DNA of 38,142 bases. Origin: a virus. Numbering within the stretch: position 1 is the stretch's first letter; every line of letters starts with the position of its first letter. Under the pieces are notes generated by a model. That model saw only the letters and a list, made by a program, of their open reading frames with translations, was not told where the DNA came from and did not search any database. The stretch spans positions 1 to 38,142 of IMG/VR virus record IMGVR_UViG_3300022562_000464. One strand, 5' to 3'. Below, in pieces: positions 7,219-15,221 of this stretch. The position numbers and the translations under genes are program-made.

Positions 7219-9321
7219 CTAGTTATTCGGTGCACAAAACCATTCTGCTAACTCAGCATTTGAATTGCCCTGTGGCGCAATCTTTATTGCAAATTGATGT
7301 TCAAATAAAAACAATGTGCCATCACGCACAGCGCTAGGCGATAAGTTCACAGTGCGGCATTGCTTGCGCCATTCCTTAACAGTCACATGTGCCGGTTTGT
7401 GTATATCGCCATTACGTTCGTTTTCAGCGCGTTTAGCTTGAAAGAGGCGTTCTAGTTCGTTTAAGCAGGCTTCTTGCGATTTGGTGAGCGCGTGGCGTTC
7501 TGTGCGTGGCTTAAATGTCACACGTGGCGCAACAGGTTGCATAAACAATGTGGTGCGGGTTTTATCATCGGTGCCAATATTAATAACATGTGCCTCACAT
7601 GTAAGGGCCTCAGGTTCTTCGAAGTCTTTTGGTGGCTTGTGACACTGCATCTCAGTACGAAAAGACACGCCAGCGCTTAAACCATAATCATCCTCTACGC
7701 GTTTAATTAAATACGCCACATCAGCAGCACCAATTTGCACAGTGCTACCGCGTGCGCTTTGTTGATCGGCCTTACTAACATGATCTATTGGCATAACCGT
7801 GCAACCAAACGCGTGCTGCAATAACCTTAATGATCTAGTGAACGTGTTCATAGTTTCGGCGTCGTTTTCGTTACCCTCCATGCATGTGGACTTGGTATCA
7901 ATCACGATTAACGATAGAGGTATGCCGTTATTGGTGTAATAAGCGCGCAAGCGATCAATAAGCGCATAGACTTGCTTCACCCTGTTAAATATCACTGGCT
8001 CATTACTTACAATCATTTGTGGCGCACCATCGGTTATGTTCATTTCTTTCATGGCGCCTTTTAAACGCTTGCCAATGCCGCGCAAGCCTTCCCCGCAAAT
8101 ATAAGCCACACCGCCTTGTGTGCATTGCATATTGCCCCATGTGCCACCTGTGGCGATTGCTAAGGCCATTGAGAGCACGAGAAAGGATTTACCCGCGCTA
8201 GGTTTGCCAAACATCCATACAAGGGCGTCAGTGGGAATATAAGCAGGCACAAGCCAATCGCGATCACGGTCGCAATTCATAACCTCATCACAGGAATAAA
8301 ATTTGAAGTCGGGGCCTAGTGCGTCGTGTTCTTTGGTGCTGGTTATTTCAGCGGGTGATTGTGGCGATTTACCAAATTGAATATTCACCACATTACTATC
8401 ATCAGCGGCTTTTTGTTCTGCTTTGGTCTTTTGGTCGGCCACGTAATTCAATGCGTTAGATACTGTGATATTCAAATAATCTTTATGCTTGTGCAGTTTT
8501 TCAGTTTGCCCAAACATTTCACGGTTGCGCGCTATCATGTCGGCAATGATGGTGGCCGGTAGATTCATTCGAGCGGCACCTATAGCAATAGACCAATCGA
8601 CACCGCTTTGTGATTCATCGCGTTCGTGCTCATCCACATTATGTTGAAACCATATTTGTCGCCGCTCCTCTTTTGAACAGAAGCGATTTATTGCCGCCTC
8701 TAATTCAGTCCCGTTAACCTGTGCACCGTTCAAGTGTGGCAAGTCTGTGGCAACAATGGACTGTGGCAGGCTTTCTTTAAGTGGAAAAAATTCACGCATA
8801 AATTCATCCAATTGTTTTTGGCAGTGGTTAATGTCGTTGTATTGCAAAAACACATTGGGATTCATGCACACCTGGCGTTTTTCATAATACACCTCTACAC
8901 CCTTTGAATTATTCTTTCGGCCCCGCCCTTCCATCTTGGCAAAAATAATAATGTGTAAGCCTGTGCCGCTTTGACTGAATTCTGTATAGCTTGCGAATTT
9001 CTTTACCCATGCCAGCGCCCATTCATCAATTAGGCCATTAGACACACAGTTATCTAAATCGATAAAAACCAAACCATCCTCTTTAGTTAACATGTAACTC
9101 ACACCAGCGGCTTGCACGTGATTGCACACGTCCACAGCGGTATACAAATCCGTCCATGTTTGTGGGTCGGTTGAACTGGCTGTTCTATCTGGCATCAATG
9201 CTTGGAAAGGCGTTTTAATGGGTTTTTTGTTCGCATCCTTATTGGGTAACAGCTTGTAAATACACCATTGATTTCTGGCGCGCATATAACGCGGTGCTAT
9301 CAAGTCGGGATTATCCAACAT
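7219..9321 (-). CDS. Primase-polymerase / RepA-like helicase fusion protein
   Basis: A 700-residue replication protein that would prime and unwind phage DNA. The N-terminal part (1-200) resembles archaeo-eukaryotic-type prim-pol domains of phage and plasmid proteins: W-x-x-YKLLPN, KKPIKTPF, GLVFIDLDNC (83-92, metal-binding Asp-x-Asp) and SQSGTGLHIII (116-126). The C-terminal half is a RepA-type hexameric helicase: Walker A FGKPSAGKSF (about 370-380), YICGEG, Walker B LIVIDTKS, and MPIDHVSKADQQSARGS, the sensor segment with the usual GS end. A winged-helix-like tail follows. Start ATG is preceded by AAAGGTGAG. The phage has no DNA polymerase, so host polymerase III is presumably recruited. The regulator at 9359 is upstream in the same operon. 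Confidence 0.9.
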   Translation of the reverse strand: MLDNPDLIAPRYMRARNQWCIYKLLPNKDANKKPIKTPFQALMPDRTASSTDPQTWTDLYTAVDVCNHVQAAGVSYMLTKEDGLVFIDLDNCVSNGLIDEWALAWVKKFASYTEFSQSGTGLHIIIFAKMEGRGRKNNSKGVEVYYEKRQVCMNPNVFLQYNDINHCQKQLDEFMREFFPLKESLPQSIVATDLPHLNGAQVNGTELEAAINRFCSKEERRQIWFQHNVDEHERDESQSGVDWSIAIGAARMNLPATIIADMIARNREMFGQTEKLHKHKDYLNITVSNALNYVADQKTKAEQKAADDSNVVNIQFGKSPQSPAEITSTKEHDALGPDFKFYSCDEVMNCDRDRDWLVPAYIPTDALVWMFGKPSAGKSFLVLSMALAIATGGTWGNMQCTQGGVAYICGEGLRGIGKRLKGAMKEMNITDGAPQMIVSNEPVIFNRVKQVYALIDRLRAYYTNNGIPLSLIVIDTKSTCMEGNENDAETMNTFTRSLRLLQHAFGCTVMPIDHVSKADQQSARGSTVQIGAADVAYLIKRVEDDYGLSAGVSFRTEMQCHKPPKDFEEPEALTCEAHVINIGTDDKTRTTLFMQPVAPRVTFKPRTERHALTKSQEACLNELERLFQAKRAENERNGDIHKPAHVTVKEWRKQCRTVNLSPSAVRDGTLFLFEHQFAIKIAPQGNSNAELAEWFCAPNN

Positions 9322-9358
9322 AGTCTCACCTTTATTAGTTTATTAATGTGGGAAAATG

Positions 9359-9610
9359 TTAGTTTTGGTCGTAAGTTGGCACGTAATTATCAATAAAAAT
9401 ATCTGGCCTTAATTCTTCTAATTTAATGCCCATTTTCTTTTTCTGTGAGTAGCGGTATAGCTTTAATGCGTGATCACCTGGAATGCATATTTTCCACTTA
9501 CTTACATTCGTGCGGTGAACATTAAGAATTTCACTTACCCGTGTGGTGCCGCCAAATTTTGAAATGATGTTTTTAATTGCTGTTTCTTGTCGTGCTCGTT
9601 GTACAGTCAT
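9359..9610 (-). CDS. Small Cro/YdaS-like HTH regulator
   Basis: An 83-residue DNA-binding protein. Residues 12-45 fit a Cro/YdaS helix-turn-helix: IKNIISKFGGTTRVSEILNV then HRTNVSKWK, with GGTTRVSEIL as helix 2 and HRTNVSKWK as recognition helix. GDHALKLYRYSQKKKMGIKLEELRPDIF is the usual YdaS/Cro tail. The start has GAGG upstream. It is the first gene leftward from the control region and precedes the primase-helicase, the position of Cro in lambdoid phages. It likely binds the TGCAC sites at its own promoter and at the rightward operon (inference). Confidence 0.78.
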   Translation of the reverse strand: MTVQRARQETAIKNIISKFGGTTRVSEILNVHRTNVSKWKICIPGDHALKLYRYSQKKKMGIKLEELRPDIFIDNYVPTYDQN

Positions 9611-9642
9611 GTGATTAGCCTCTGTGAGTTATTGCCACTTAA

Positions 9643-9674
9643 TTATATTGCACACGTTAAATTTCACCGTCAAC
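9643..9674 (-). promoter_or_regulatory. Candidate leftward promoter for the regulator/primase operon
   Basis: Minus strand: -35 TTGACG (9674-9669) and a perfect -10 TATAAT (9648-9643). The spacer is 20 bases, longer than ideal, so the exact -35 is uncertain. A GTGTGCAA operator-like half-site lies between the two elements. The predicted start is some 25 bases before the ATG at 9610. Confidence 0.45.
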
Positions 9675-9900
9675 GCACAGAAATGCACATTAATTTGTGC
9701 ATAACTTTATTTAAATTAAATGCACTTAGTAAGTTCTTGTTAGTTTTAGTAATTATTTATTGTGATGATGAAAGTTATGCACTGTGCATTTTTTTGCACA
9801 TTTTTTTTAGTCATTTGTTGGGTTAATTTTGATTTATGCACAGCGGGTTGCACCCAGTTGTGCCAGGTGTAAACCAGTGTAAACCAGTGGTGTAAATATC
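9650..9900. promoter_or_regulatory. Divergent control region with TGCAC operator-like sites
   Basis: The gap between the leftward regulator and the rightward recombination operon carries many TGCAC/GTGCA half-sites. Two are paired as dyads: ATGCACA-6-TGTGCAT (9684-9703) and ATGCAC-T-GTGCAT (9777-9789). Singles occur at 9650, 9720, 9795, 9837, 9849 and 9859. Next to the rightward gene is a tandem 10-base direct repeat GTGTAAACCA (9867-9876, 9877-9886) and a partial third (GTGTAAAT, 9890). This is the likely genetic switch. No clear rightward -10/-35 pair could be fixed. Confidence 0.6.
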
Positions 9901-9914
9901 AAACAGGTGAATCT

Positions 9915-10718
9915 ATGATCGAAGCAATCGCAGAAGAAAAACCGAAAGCAAAAAATGCGCTTTCAATTATTCAAACAAATGAGCCAGGGCCTATAGCCGC
10001 GTGTGTACTGGGGCCTCCTGGCGTCGGTAAAACAACATTCTGTTTTAGCGCGCCAAAACCTATTGGAATACTTACCGAACGCGGATTGGGTGATTTGGTG
10101 GTTGATCACTTCCCATTGTGCAAAAAATTTGATCATGTGCTCGATGCGGTTAACCGGTTAATTAATTCAGAACACGACTATAAAACCGTCGTTTTAGATT
10201 CATTAGATTGGTTGCAAGAATTGATTTTTGACCATGTTTGTCGCCGCCATAATGTTGAATCGATAGAGGACGCCAATGGCGGTTATGGCAAAGGCTATGT
10301 CGAGGCTCTACGGGAATGGCGAAAGCTCCTAGATTTATTCGACATATTACGATTCGAATTAAAAATGAACGTGTTAATGACTGCGCACACCGAAGTCAAG
10401 AAAGTGCAAGATCCGCGCTTGCCCACTTATGACAGTTACGCCATTAAATTAAATAAGCGCGCTTCGAGTGTTGTCGAGGAATACTGTGACGCTATTTTAT
10501 TTTGCAGTTGGGATGTGACAGTCAAAGAAACCAAAGAAGGCGGACAAAAACGCACACGCGCTTTGGCGGACGCACCGCGCATTATCCACACGGATTTATC
10601 ACCGCTGTACACAGCAAAAAACCGTTTTCATTTACCCGCCACATTGCCGCTTAAATGGTCGGCATTTGAGGCGGCACTTAATGAATCACGTAATAAGTTA
10701 ATTAATAAAGGAAATTAA
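9915..10718 (+). CDS. Sak4-like RecA-fold ATPase (phage recombinase, AAA_24)
   Basis: A 267-residue P-loop ATPase of the phage nucleotide-binding type, several members of which (Sak4) act as single-strand annealing recombinases. Walker A is LGPPGVGKTT (32-41), Walker B is YKTVVLDSLDWLQ (about 93-105). NVLMTAHTEVKKVQDPR is the sensor strand and loop, and the C-terminal VVEEYCDAILFC is typical of the family. The next two genes encode a DUF669-like ssDNA-binding protein and an exonuclease, the standard partners. AGGTGA precedes the ATG. It is the first gene of the rightward operon. The family call is firm; the recombinase role is inferred from context. Confidence 0.85.
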   Translation: MIEAIAEEKPKAKNALSIIQTNEPGPIAACVLGPPGVGKTTFCFSAPKPIGILTERGLGDLVVDHFPLCKKFDHVLDAVNRLINSEHDYKTVVLDSLDWLQELIFDHVCRRHNVESIEDANGGYGKGYVEALREWRKLLDLFDILRFELKMNVLMTAHTEVKKVQDPRLPTYDSYAIKLNKRASSVVEEYCDAILFCSWDVTVKETKEGGQKRTRALADAPRIIHTDLSPLYTAKNRFHLPATLPLKWSAFEAALNESRNKLINKGN

Positions 10719-10720
10719 AA

Positions 10721-11194
10721 ATGTCTATTTCATTCACAAATGATCAATACGAAAGCGAAGGGTTTAAGCCGTTTGCTAGTGGTTGGGTTGACGCACAAAT
10801 AAGTGACTTTGGCGACGATACCAACAAAGCAGGCACAGGTGAGCTTGCTTGGTTTGAATTCACAATCACCAGTGGCGCCGATAAAGGCCGCGCTTTTCGC
10901 CAGTTCTATAACTATGATCACCCCAATGAAGATGCACAGCGAATTTCACGTGAGCATATTTGCGCCATTGCCAGAATAGTTAACGTGAAAAATATTGTGT
11001 TGCCTGAGGGTTTAGGCGACTTCAACAATAAAAAACTACGCATTCGAATTAGCCAGAAGAAAAATGATGAATTCCCACAAATCAAAGAATATGCGCCATT
11101 AAACCAAGATGGTTTCGATTCGTTGGTGAGTGATGAATTCGAAGTTGAACCCACACCACAGCGCGCACGCCGCGCAGATCCTTACGCTCAATAA
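10721..11194 (+). CDS. DUF669-like single-stranded DNA-binding protein
   Basis: A 157-residue protein matching the DUF669 pattern. It has a short strand-rich domain with GWVDAQISDFGDD, LAWFEFTITSGADKGRAFRQF and YNYDHPNEDAQRISREHICA, and an acidic, partly disordered C-terminus. DUF669 proteins accompany Sak4-type ATPases and are thought to be phage SSBs. The stop of the upstream gene is two bases before this ATG, which has AAAGGA in front. The tail ends in basic RARRADPYAQ rather than the acidic tip typical of bacterial SSB. Confidence 0.8.
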   Translation: MSISFTNDQYESEGFKPFASGWVDAQISDFGDDTNKAGTGELAWFEFTITSGADKGRAFRQFYNYDHPNEDAQRISREHICAIARIVNVKNIVLPEGLGDFNNKKLRIRISQKKNDEFPQIKEYAPLNQDGFDSLVSDEFEVEPTPQRARRADPYAQ

Positions 11195-11234
11195 ACACTG
11201 GGGGCCTTGCCCCCTTTAACTGGGGAATAAAACA

Positions 11235-12320
11235 ATGTCGGTGAATTTAAGTGATGATCCAACCATTTTAAAAATGATGGAAACGAGCGAACGTCTACAA
11301 GACAAAACGCCGCGCAGTTATTTGGGTATGTCTTCAATGGGTGAAGATTGCGACAGAAAACTGTGGAATGATTTTAGACAAGTGAGTCTTAATTGGTTTC
11401 CTGCTAAAACACTTTACGCCTTTGAGGATGGGCACGCCTCAGAAGAAATAACAGCATTTAGGTTGAAAGACATTAGCGGTATTGAACTCGTTACACATAC
11501 GGCCTTAGGTGAGCAAATAGGCTATGTAGATCATGGCGGTCATTTTCGCGGCCACATGGATGGCAAAATAAAAGGGTTAGAACAAGCGCCAGAAAAGTGG
11601 CACGTGTGGGAACACAAATGCAGTAGCCAAACAACGTTTAACAAGTTCGTTAAATTAACCCAAACATTACCACCGAATGAAGTATTAAAAAAATGGAATC
11701 CTAAATACTACGCACAAGCACAGCTCTATATGCACTATTCGGGTTTTGATCGACACTATCTCACTGTAGCGCTAGCAGGTTCACGCGAATATAAAGCGGT
11801 GCGAACCAGCTTAAATAAGCGTGAAGCCAAAAACCTAGTTGAACGCGCTGGTGACATTATCGCCAGTGATAAACCACTGGATAAAATTAGTGAAAATGCA
11901 GACCACTTCAATTGTAAATGGTGCAATTATGCTGGCATGTGCCATGGCACCGAATTGCCGCAATCTAATTGCCGCACATGCTTGCATTCCTTCCCAATTC
12001 AAGAGGGTATAAATGGGCACTGGTACTGTGATCGATTTATGCAAAGAATCGAACCGGATAAACAAAAGCAAACCGATTGCGCAGCACACCTTTACATTCC
12101 CCGTTTATTAAAGAATGTTGGTGAATTAAAACATGTTGATACCGATGGGCGTGCAATTACTTACACCAATAAGTTAACAGGAAAAGAGTTTGTTAATGGC
12201 CCTGGCTTAGACCAATACGAAAGCAATGAATTAATGAATTTAGACGCCGCACTAATTGGTGACACTATGTCGGATACACTTAAAAAAACTTTTGGTGCGC
12301 GTGCGGGGATAAAACAATGA
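11235..12320 (+). CDS. PD-(D/E)XK exonuclease (Cas4/YqaJ-like) with Cys motif
   Basis: A 361-residue nuclease that would produce single strands for annealing. The PD-(D/E)XK core is visible: GHASEEITAFRL (helix Glu), FRGHMDGKIKG (catalytic Asp), VWEHKCSS (the E-x-K pair) and YYAQAQLYMHY (the Q-x-x-x-Y helix). Four Cys follow in CKWCNYAGMCHG and nearby, then CRTCLHSF and WYCDRF, suggesting a Cas4/AddB-like metal or Fe-S site (inference). The C-terminal 60 residues are extra. GGGGA precedes the ATG. It overlaps the next gene by ATGA. With the Sak4-like and SSB genes it forms a recombination module. Confidence 0.85.
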   Translation: MSVNLSDDPTILKMMETSERLQDKTPRSYLGMSSMGEDCDRKLWNDFRQVSLNWFPAKTLYAFEDGHASEEITAFRLKDISGIELVTHTALGEQIGYVDHGGHFRGHMDGKIKGLEQAPEKWHVWEHKCSSQTTFNKFVKLTQTLPPNEVLKKWNPKYYAQAQLYMHYSGFDRHYLTVALAGSREYKAVRTSLNKREAKNLVERAGDIIASDKPLDKISENADHFNCKWCNYAGMCHGTELPQSNCRTCLHSFPIQEGINGHWYCDRFMQRIEPDKQKQTDCAAHLYIPRLLKNVGELKHVDTDGRAITYTNKLTGKEFVNGPGLDQYESNELMNLDAALIGDTMSDTLKKTFGARAGIKQ

Positions 12321-12676
12321 AAACTAAAAAAATGCGAATACATGATGAAATAGCAGAACGCTTTGAATTTATTCAAGATAGAGGCATAGCAGGTGATGAT
12401 TTGGCGGCTTTATTTGATGAAATAAAAAGGCGTGTGTATTTACTCGAAAGCGGTTACATGGCAAAAGAAATGTTATTGATTGACGCAATTGAGGCGGGGA
12501 ATGATTTATTTGATTTTTTTGCAGACATTTACATCGATAAGAAAGTATCCGCGCAAAATGTCGAACGCGAATGTGATGCGCTGCAAACGTATTTATCCCA
12601 TTTAATGCGCAACACGATGGCACCGCATAGCATGGGAATGCAAATAACCCATGAAGATAAACTTTTAAGGAATTAA
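12317..12676 (+). CDS. Hypothetical helical protein in the recombination operon
   Basis: A 119-residue protein starting MKTKKMRIHDEIAERFEF, all predicted helix with alternating acidic and basic segments. Its start overlaps the stop of the exonuclease gene (ATGA), which indicates translational coupling and a possibly related task. No motif is visible. It may be a recombination accessory, but nothing in the sequence shows this. Confidence 0.65.
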   Translation: MKTKKMRIHDEIAERFEFIQDRGIAGDDLAALFDEIKRRVYLLESGYMAKEMLLIDAIEAGNDLFDFFADIYIDKKVSAQNVERECDALQTYLSHLMRNTMAPHSMGMQITHEDKLLRN

Positions 12677-12680
12677 TTAA

Positions 12681-12911
12681 ATGAACACTAAAATAGAAGT
12701 CAAACCGGCAAAATGGGTTAAAGCGGACTTGTACTGTGCACTGACTGGGCACACCAAAATAACTTTGCAAAAAAATAAAGCGAATGGCGTGTGGACTGAG
12801 GGCGTGCATTATAAGTGTGGGCCTGAGGGTTCGAGAACGTTTTATTACAACATCGAAGCTATTGATATGTTAATTAGCAAGCATAAGGGTGAGGTGTATG
12901 CAACCGCATGA
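12681..12911 (+). CDS. Excisionase-like protein (DUF1233/Xis type)
   Basis: A 76-residue protein with the build of lambdoid excisionases: KWVKADLYCALTGHTKITLQ (helix-turn-helix), then GVWTEGVHYKCGPEGSRTFY (wing and strand) and YNIEAIDMLISK. The W-x-EG-x-HY-K ... G-x-R-x-YYN order is the hallmark of this small family. Such proteins bend DNA at attP and steer the integrase towards excision. Unusually, the gene lies in the recombination operon, about 6.5 kb from the integrase at 19480. AAGGA precedes the ATG. Family resemblance is good by eye; activity is not shown. Confidence 0.68.
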   Translation: MNTKIEVKPAKWVKADLYCALTGHTKITLQKNKANGVWTEGVHYKCGPEGSRTFYYNIEAIDMLISKHKGEVYATA

Positions 12912-13119
12912 TTTTATATTGAAAACATCAGTGGCAAAACTCGTGCAAGCTGGCTTGCCAAAGGAACAAAGCGAAAGTATAGCCAGCACAGCATTAGGAA
13001 AATTTAAAAAGCACGAGTTAAGAAACTCTAGTGATATTGATAAATTCCTACAGAAACACATAACCGCTTATAGGCGATTTATGAGACAAGCCGAAAAGGA
13101 TGCAATTAAGCGGCACTAG
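12898..13119 (+). CDS. Small basic hypothetical protein, last gene of rightward operon
   Basis: A 73-residue, Lys-rich helical protein. The ATG at 12898 follows GAGGTG; an upstream in-frame GTG is part of that ribosome site. It overlaps the end of the excisionase-like gene by 14 bases. Its stop codon lies inside the shared hairpin terminator. The basic helices (KFKKHELRNSSDIDKFLQKH) could bind DNA. Not recognised. Confidence 0.6.
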   Translation: MQPHDFILKTSVAKLVQAGLPKEQSESIASTALGKFKKHELRNSSDIDKFLQKHITAYRRFMRQAEKDAIKRH

Positions 13120-13128
13120 CCGCTTAAT
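13105..13128. terminator. Hairpin between convergent operons, holding both stop codons
   Basis: ATTAAGCGGC (13105-13114) and GCCGCTTAAT (13119-13128) form a perfect 10-bp stem with an ACTA loop. TTTT follows on the plus side, and a weaker T tract follows on the minus side. The plus operon's stop (TAG, 13117-13119) and the minus operon's stop (at 13124-13126) both lie within the stem. It likely ends transcription in both directions. Confidence 0.75.
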
Positions 13129-13486
13129 GTGTTTTCTCATCCTCATCTTTATTAAACATGTTCATAACCATTTTCCCCACTTTCGCTTTAATTTCCGCAT
13201 TGCTATCATTTAAGCAAATTTGGTGCTCACGTAAACGCCCTGCATGTTTTAGGCACTCGTGAATTGCGCTTCTGTGATCGATGATGCAACACTCTATTAT
13301 TTCCGTAACAATATCTAAAAATATTGCGGAAATGCCTTCCTCATGCGCGCCCACTGTGACAATGCCATCAACAGAAAACACAAAACACATTGCACCAATA
13401 ATTTTATCGTTATCTATACTTTCTTTGAATCGTTCGCTTTGCTCCATTGAATGAATTACTTGATCAAACACTTTTCTAATGTCCAT
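13124..13486 (-). CDS. Hypothetical protein at the end of the accessory operon
   Basis: A 120-residue protein with a hydrophobic centre (GAMCFVFSVDGIVTVGAHEE), two further hydrophobic helices, and a charged C-terminus. His and Cys residues (ECCIIDHRSAIHECLKHAG) are spaced in a way that could bind metal, but not in a known pattern. It is the last of a chain of overlapping minus genes (overlap of 11 bases with the next). Not recognised. Confidence 0.6.
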   Translation of the reverse strand: MDIRKVFDQVIHSMEQSERFKESIDNDKIIGAMCFVFSVDGIVTVGAHEEGISAIFLDIVTEIIECCIIDHRSAIHECLKHAGRLREHQICLNDSNAEIKAKVGKMVMNMFNKDEDEKTH

Positions 13487-13709
13487 GTGGTTCCTCTGAT
13501 TCAGTGAATTTAGTTTTATTGCTAATATATTTTTTTAGCTTTCTAACTAACGCCTCATTTGTATTAGCATAAATAATATAAATATTTCCGGTAATATCGC
13601 CTATTTCATCATTTCTAATTAAAATGGGCTTATCCTCACGCAAGGCGTTAATGTTATCCTTAGAAATTCCGAAAATAACATCGCCATTGCTTAATCTGGC
13701 TTTCATCAT
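13476..13709 (-). CDS. Small conserved-looking phage protein, function unknown
   Basis: A 77-residue protein with the core GDVIFGISKDNINALREDKP followed by ILIRNDEIGDITGNIYIIYANTNEALVRKL. I have the impression of a widespread phage family with the pattern I-F-G-L/I-S-x-x-N-x-x-x-L-R-x-x-x-P-I followed by a strand and a NEAL helix, but I cannot attach a function. Two consecutive ATG codons (13709 and 13706) are both possible starts. It sits in the accessory operon, overlapping the next gene. Confidence 0.6.
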   Translation of the reverse strand: MMKARLSNGDVIFGISKDNINALREDKPILIRNDEIGDITGNIYIIYANTNEALVRKLKKYISNKTKFTESEEPHGH

Positions 13710-13775
13710 CGGTAAGCGCCCCTAGCAAAATTTTTGCATTCGGTAGGAATTACCATAGTCTTATAAACCAACCAT

Positions 13776-13973
13776 TCATTGCTTAGGTGATTCGTTTTTA
13801 TATTCAATTTCTTTTAACCTCTTAGTGAGTATTTTTATTTCTTCAATAAGTTCTTTATTTACGTTCGTTAATTTATTGATTGTATTTTGATAATTTATCG
13901 TCACAACATTAATAGCGTAAATCAAATAACAAAGTGAAAAAAACATTATGATATTGCCAATTATATTAATCAT
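13776..13973 (-). CDS. Small membrane-anchored coiled-coil protein
   Basis: A 65-residue protein (from MINIIGNIIMFFSLCYLIYA). Residues 1-22 form one hydrophobic span; residues 28-60 form an amphipathic, Lys/Glu/Leu-rich helix likely to be a coiled coil (NKLTNVNKELIEEIKILTKR). The ATG at 13973 overlaps the upstream gene end; an in-frame TTG earlier is less likely. This layout fits a membrane-anchored exclusion or defence factor, or a spanin-like protein, but neither is shown. The coding sequence is notably AT-rich. Confidence 0.5.
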   Translation of the reverse strand: MINIIGNIIMFFSLCYLIYAINVVTINYQNTINKLTNVNKELIEEIKILTKRLKEIEYKNESPKQ

Positions 13974-14394
13974 ATAGATCAAACTGCTTTATGTGCGCTG
14001 TTGCCCTTACTTCGCGAGCAATTAACAATTGAACATCAGATTGCAAAAGGTATTGGCACCGTTTAACCTCATACGCCCTATAGCCCAATATTCTTAGCGT
14101 GTTCCATTCCTCAGGCAAAATCCAACGCCGTAAATGCTCTACGCTCTCACATGCACTAGCGACGTGCAACCCTGCAATACTTGCCTTATGCACAATTTCG
14201 CGGATATTTGGAAAATCAATAAAATGCGGTTTTAAATTCCATAGATCATCGCGCTCAATAATCCATTGCATTGGCACGCCAGGTTTAAAAGGGCCGCGCC
14301 CTTCCCTATCTTGAATTCTATAAGCTGTTTTATTAAACGGTGAATTTTTTGTTTGAAGCCCTAAGTTCTTTAATTTTTTTGTTTGTAGCGTCAT
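13966..14394 (-). CDS. Hypothetical protein of the accessory operon
   Basis: A 142-residue protein. The middle part (YRIQDREGRGPFKPGVPMQW ... ASACESVEHLRRWILPEEWN ... RILGYRAYEVKRCQYLLQSD ... VQLLIAREV) has the look of a compact alpha/beta fold found in small phage and plasmid proteins. I cannot name a function. The first 30 residues, basic and low in structure, overlap the upstream gene by 62 bases and may not be real; no better ATG exists before the conserved-looking YRIQDREG. Confidence 0.55.
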   Translation of the reverse strand: MTLQTKKLKNLGLQTKNSPFNKTAYRIQDREGRGPFKPGVPMQWIIERDDLWNLKPHFIDFPNIREIVHKASIAGLHVASACESVEHLRRWILPEEWNTLRILGYRAYEVKRCQYLLQSDVQLLIAREVRATAHIKQFDLYD

Positions 14395-14686
14395 ATAGAT
14401 TGCCCACTTTATTAGTCATTAATTTAATAACTCGTTCTCTATTCAGGTCATCATGAATCATTGCTGAGATCATACCAATAGCGGCTACTTCATACATTTC
14501 GTTTATACCAAGTTGATGCGGCACTTCTGCGATGTTCATTATTTCCATTGCTTTTATATAATGCTTGCTTGCAATTTCGTTAGCGCGTGTTAACTCATCC
14601 TTAAATAAATCTTTTAAGGCGTCCATAACAAGTTCTTGCGCATCTTTAGGTAACTTTTCTAAAATTTCATCAAAAGGATTATCCAT
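14333..14686 (-). CDS. Hypothetical helical protein
   Basis: A 117-residue, charged, mostly helical protein starting MDNPFDEILEKLPKDAQEL. The ATG at 14686 is preferred over an upstream TTG that has no ribosome site of its own. The end overlaps the next gene of the operon. No motif is visible. The alternation of acidic and basic helices suggests a protein-binding role, which is speculation. Confidence 0.55.
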   Translation of the reverse strand: MDNPFDEILEKLPKDAQELVMDALKDLFKDELTRANEIASKHYIKAMEIMNIAEVPHQLGINEMYEVAAIGMISAMIHDDLNRERVIKLMTNKVGNLYDATNKKIKELRASNKKFTV

Positions 14687-15221
14687 AGTGGTAATTGCTC
14701 GCAAAGTTTCTGATTACTTGGATTACAAAAGATTTTTTAGGTCTTTCGTGTTTAATTAAAGGGTAATTTCTATAATGTTTAGCGGCCATTTCTTCACGCA
14801 ATATAAATGCCTCTTTAAAGGCGTTCCAACATTGATTGGGTTGATCTGGATAAATTCTAAATTTTTTTGTAACAAAAGGTGTGGCGGTTCCTCTCAACTC
14901 TTTGGTGCACCATAAAACTTCTAAATAAAATAAAGGGGAATGCGATTTTAAATTCGAGCACTCCCTAATATTTATGCCTGGCACACCAAATTTAGAGTTC
15001 TTGACGCGTGGTCGTCCTAATGGTTTTTCTAAATCAATATCCCATTCGCGCATTATTTCATCCCTAAATTCAATCGCCGCTTTCCTAGCCTTTCCAATAC
15101 CGCCATAAACGCTTGTAGTGAATGATTTGCGTATATATGGACAATTAGCAGTGCCATAACCCAACCTAACCCAAAATGTTTTAGAACCACTAGGATTGTG
15201 GATAGTAGTAATGCCAAACAT
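14679..15221 (-). CDS. Protein with two AP2-like DNA-binding repeats
   Basis: A 180-residue protein with two similar units. The first, about residues 10-62, is SKTFWVRLGYGTANCPYIRK then SFTTSVYGGIGKARKAAIEF; the second, about 92-150, is PLFYLEVLWCTKELRGTATP then VTKKFRIYPDQPNQCWNAFK. Each reads as three strands and a helix ending in an A-x-x-FRDE/REE segment, like the AP2 integrase-type DNA-binding domain of phage proteins. A basic linker GRPRVKNSKFGVPG, similar to an AT-hook, joins them. No nuclease domain is attached, so it may be a regulator or a degenerate homing protein. Good ribosome site (GAGGGA). Confidence 0.55.
   Translation of the reverse strand: MFGITTIHNPSGSKTFWVRLGYGTANCPYIRKSFTTSVYGGIGKARKAAIEFRDEIMREWDIDLEKPLGRPRVKNSKFGVPGINIRECSNLKSHSPLFYLEVLWCTKELRGTATPFVTKKFRIYPDQPNQCWNAFKEAFILREEMAAKHYRNYPLIKHERPKKSFVIQVIRNFASNYHYG

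Noticed and set aside
9915-10718. Reading the ATPase as a partition (ParA-like) protein
   Set aside because: Walker A is GPPGVGKTT without the deviant second Lys of ParA, and SSB and exonuclease neighbours fit a Sak4-like recombinase.
13706-13756. Tiny 16-residue frame (MVIPTECKNFARGAYR) before the 13709 gene
   Set aside because: Overlaps the next start neatly, but it has no ribosome site and is too short to support.
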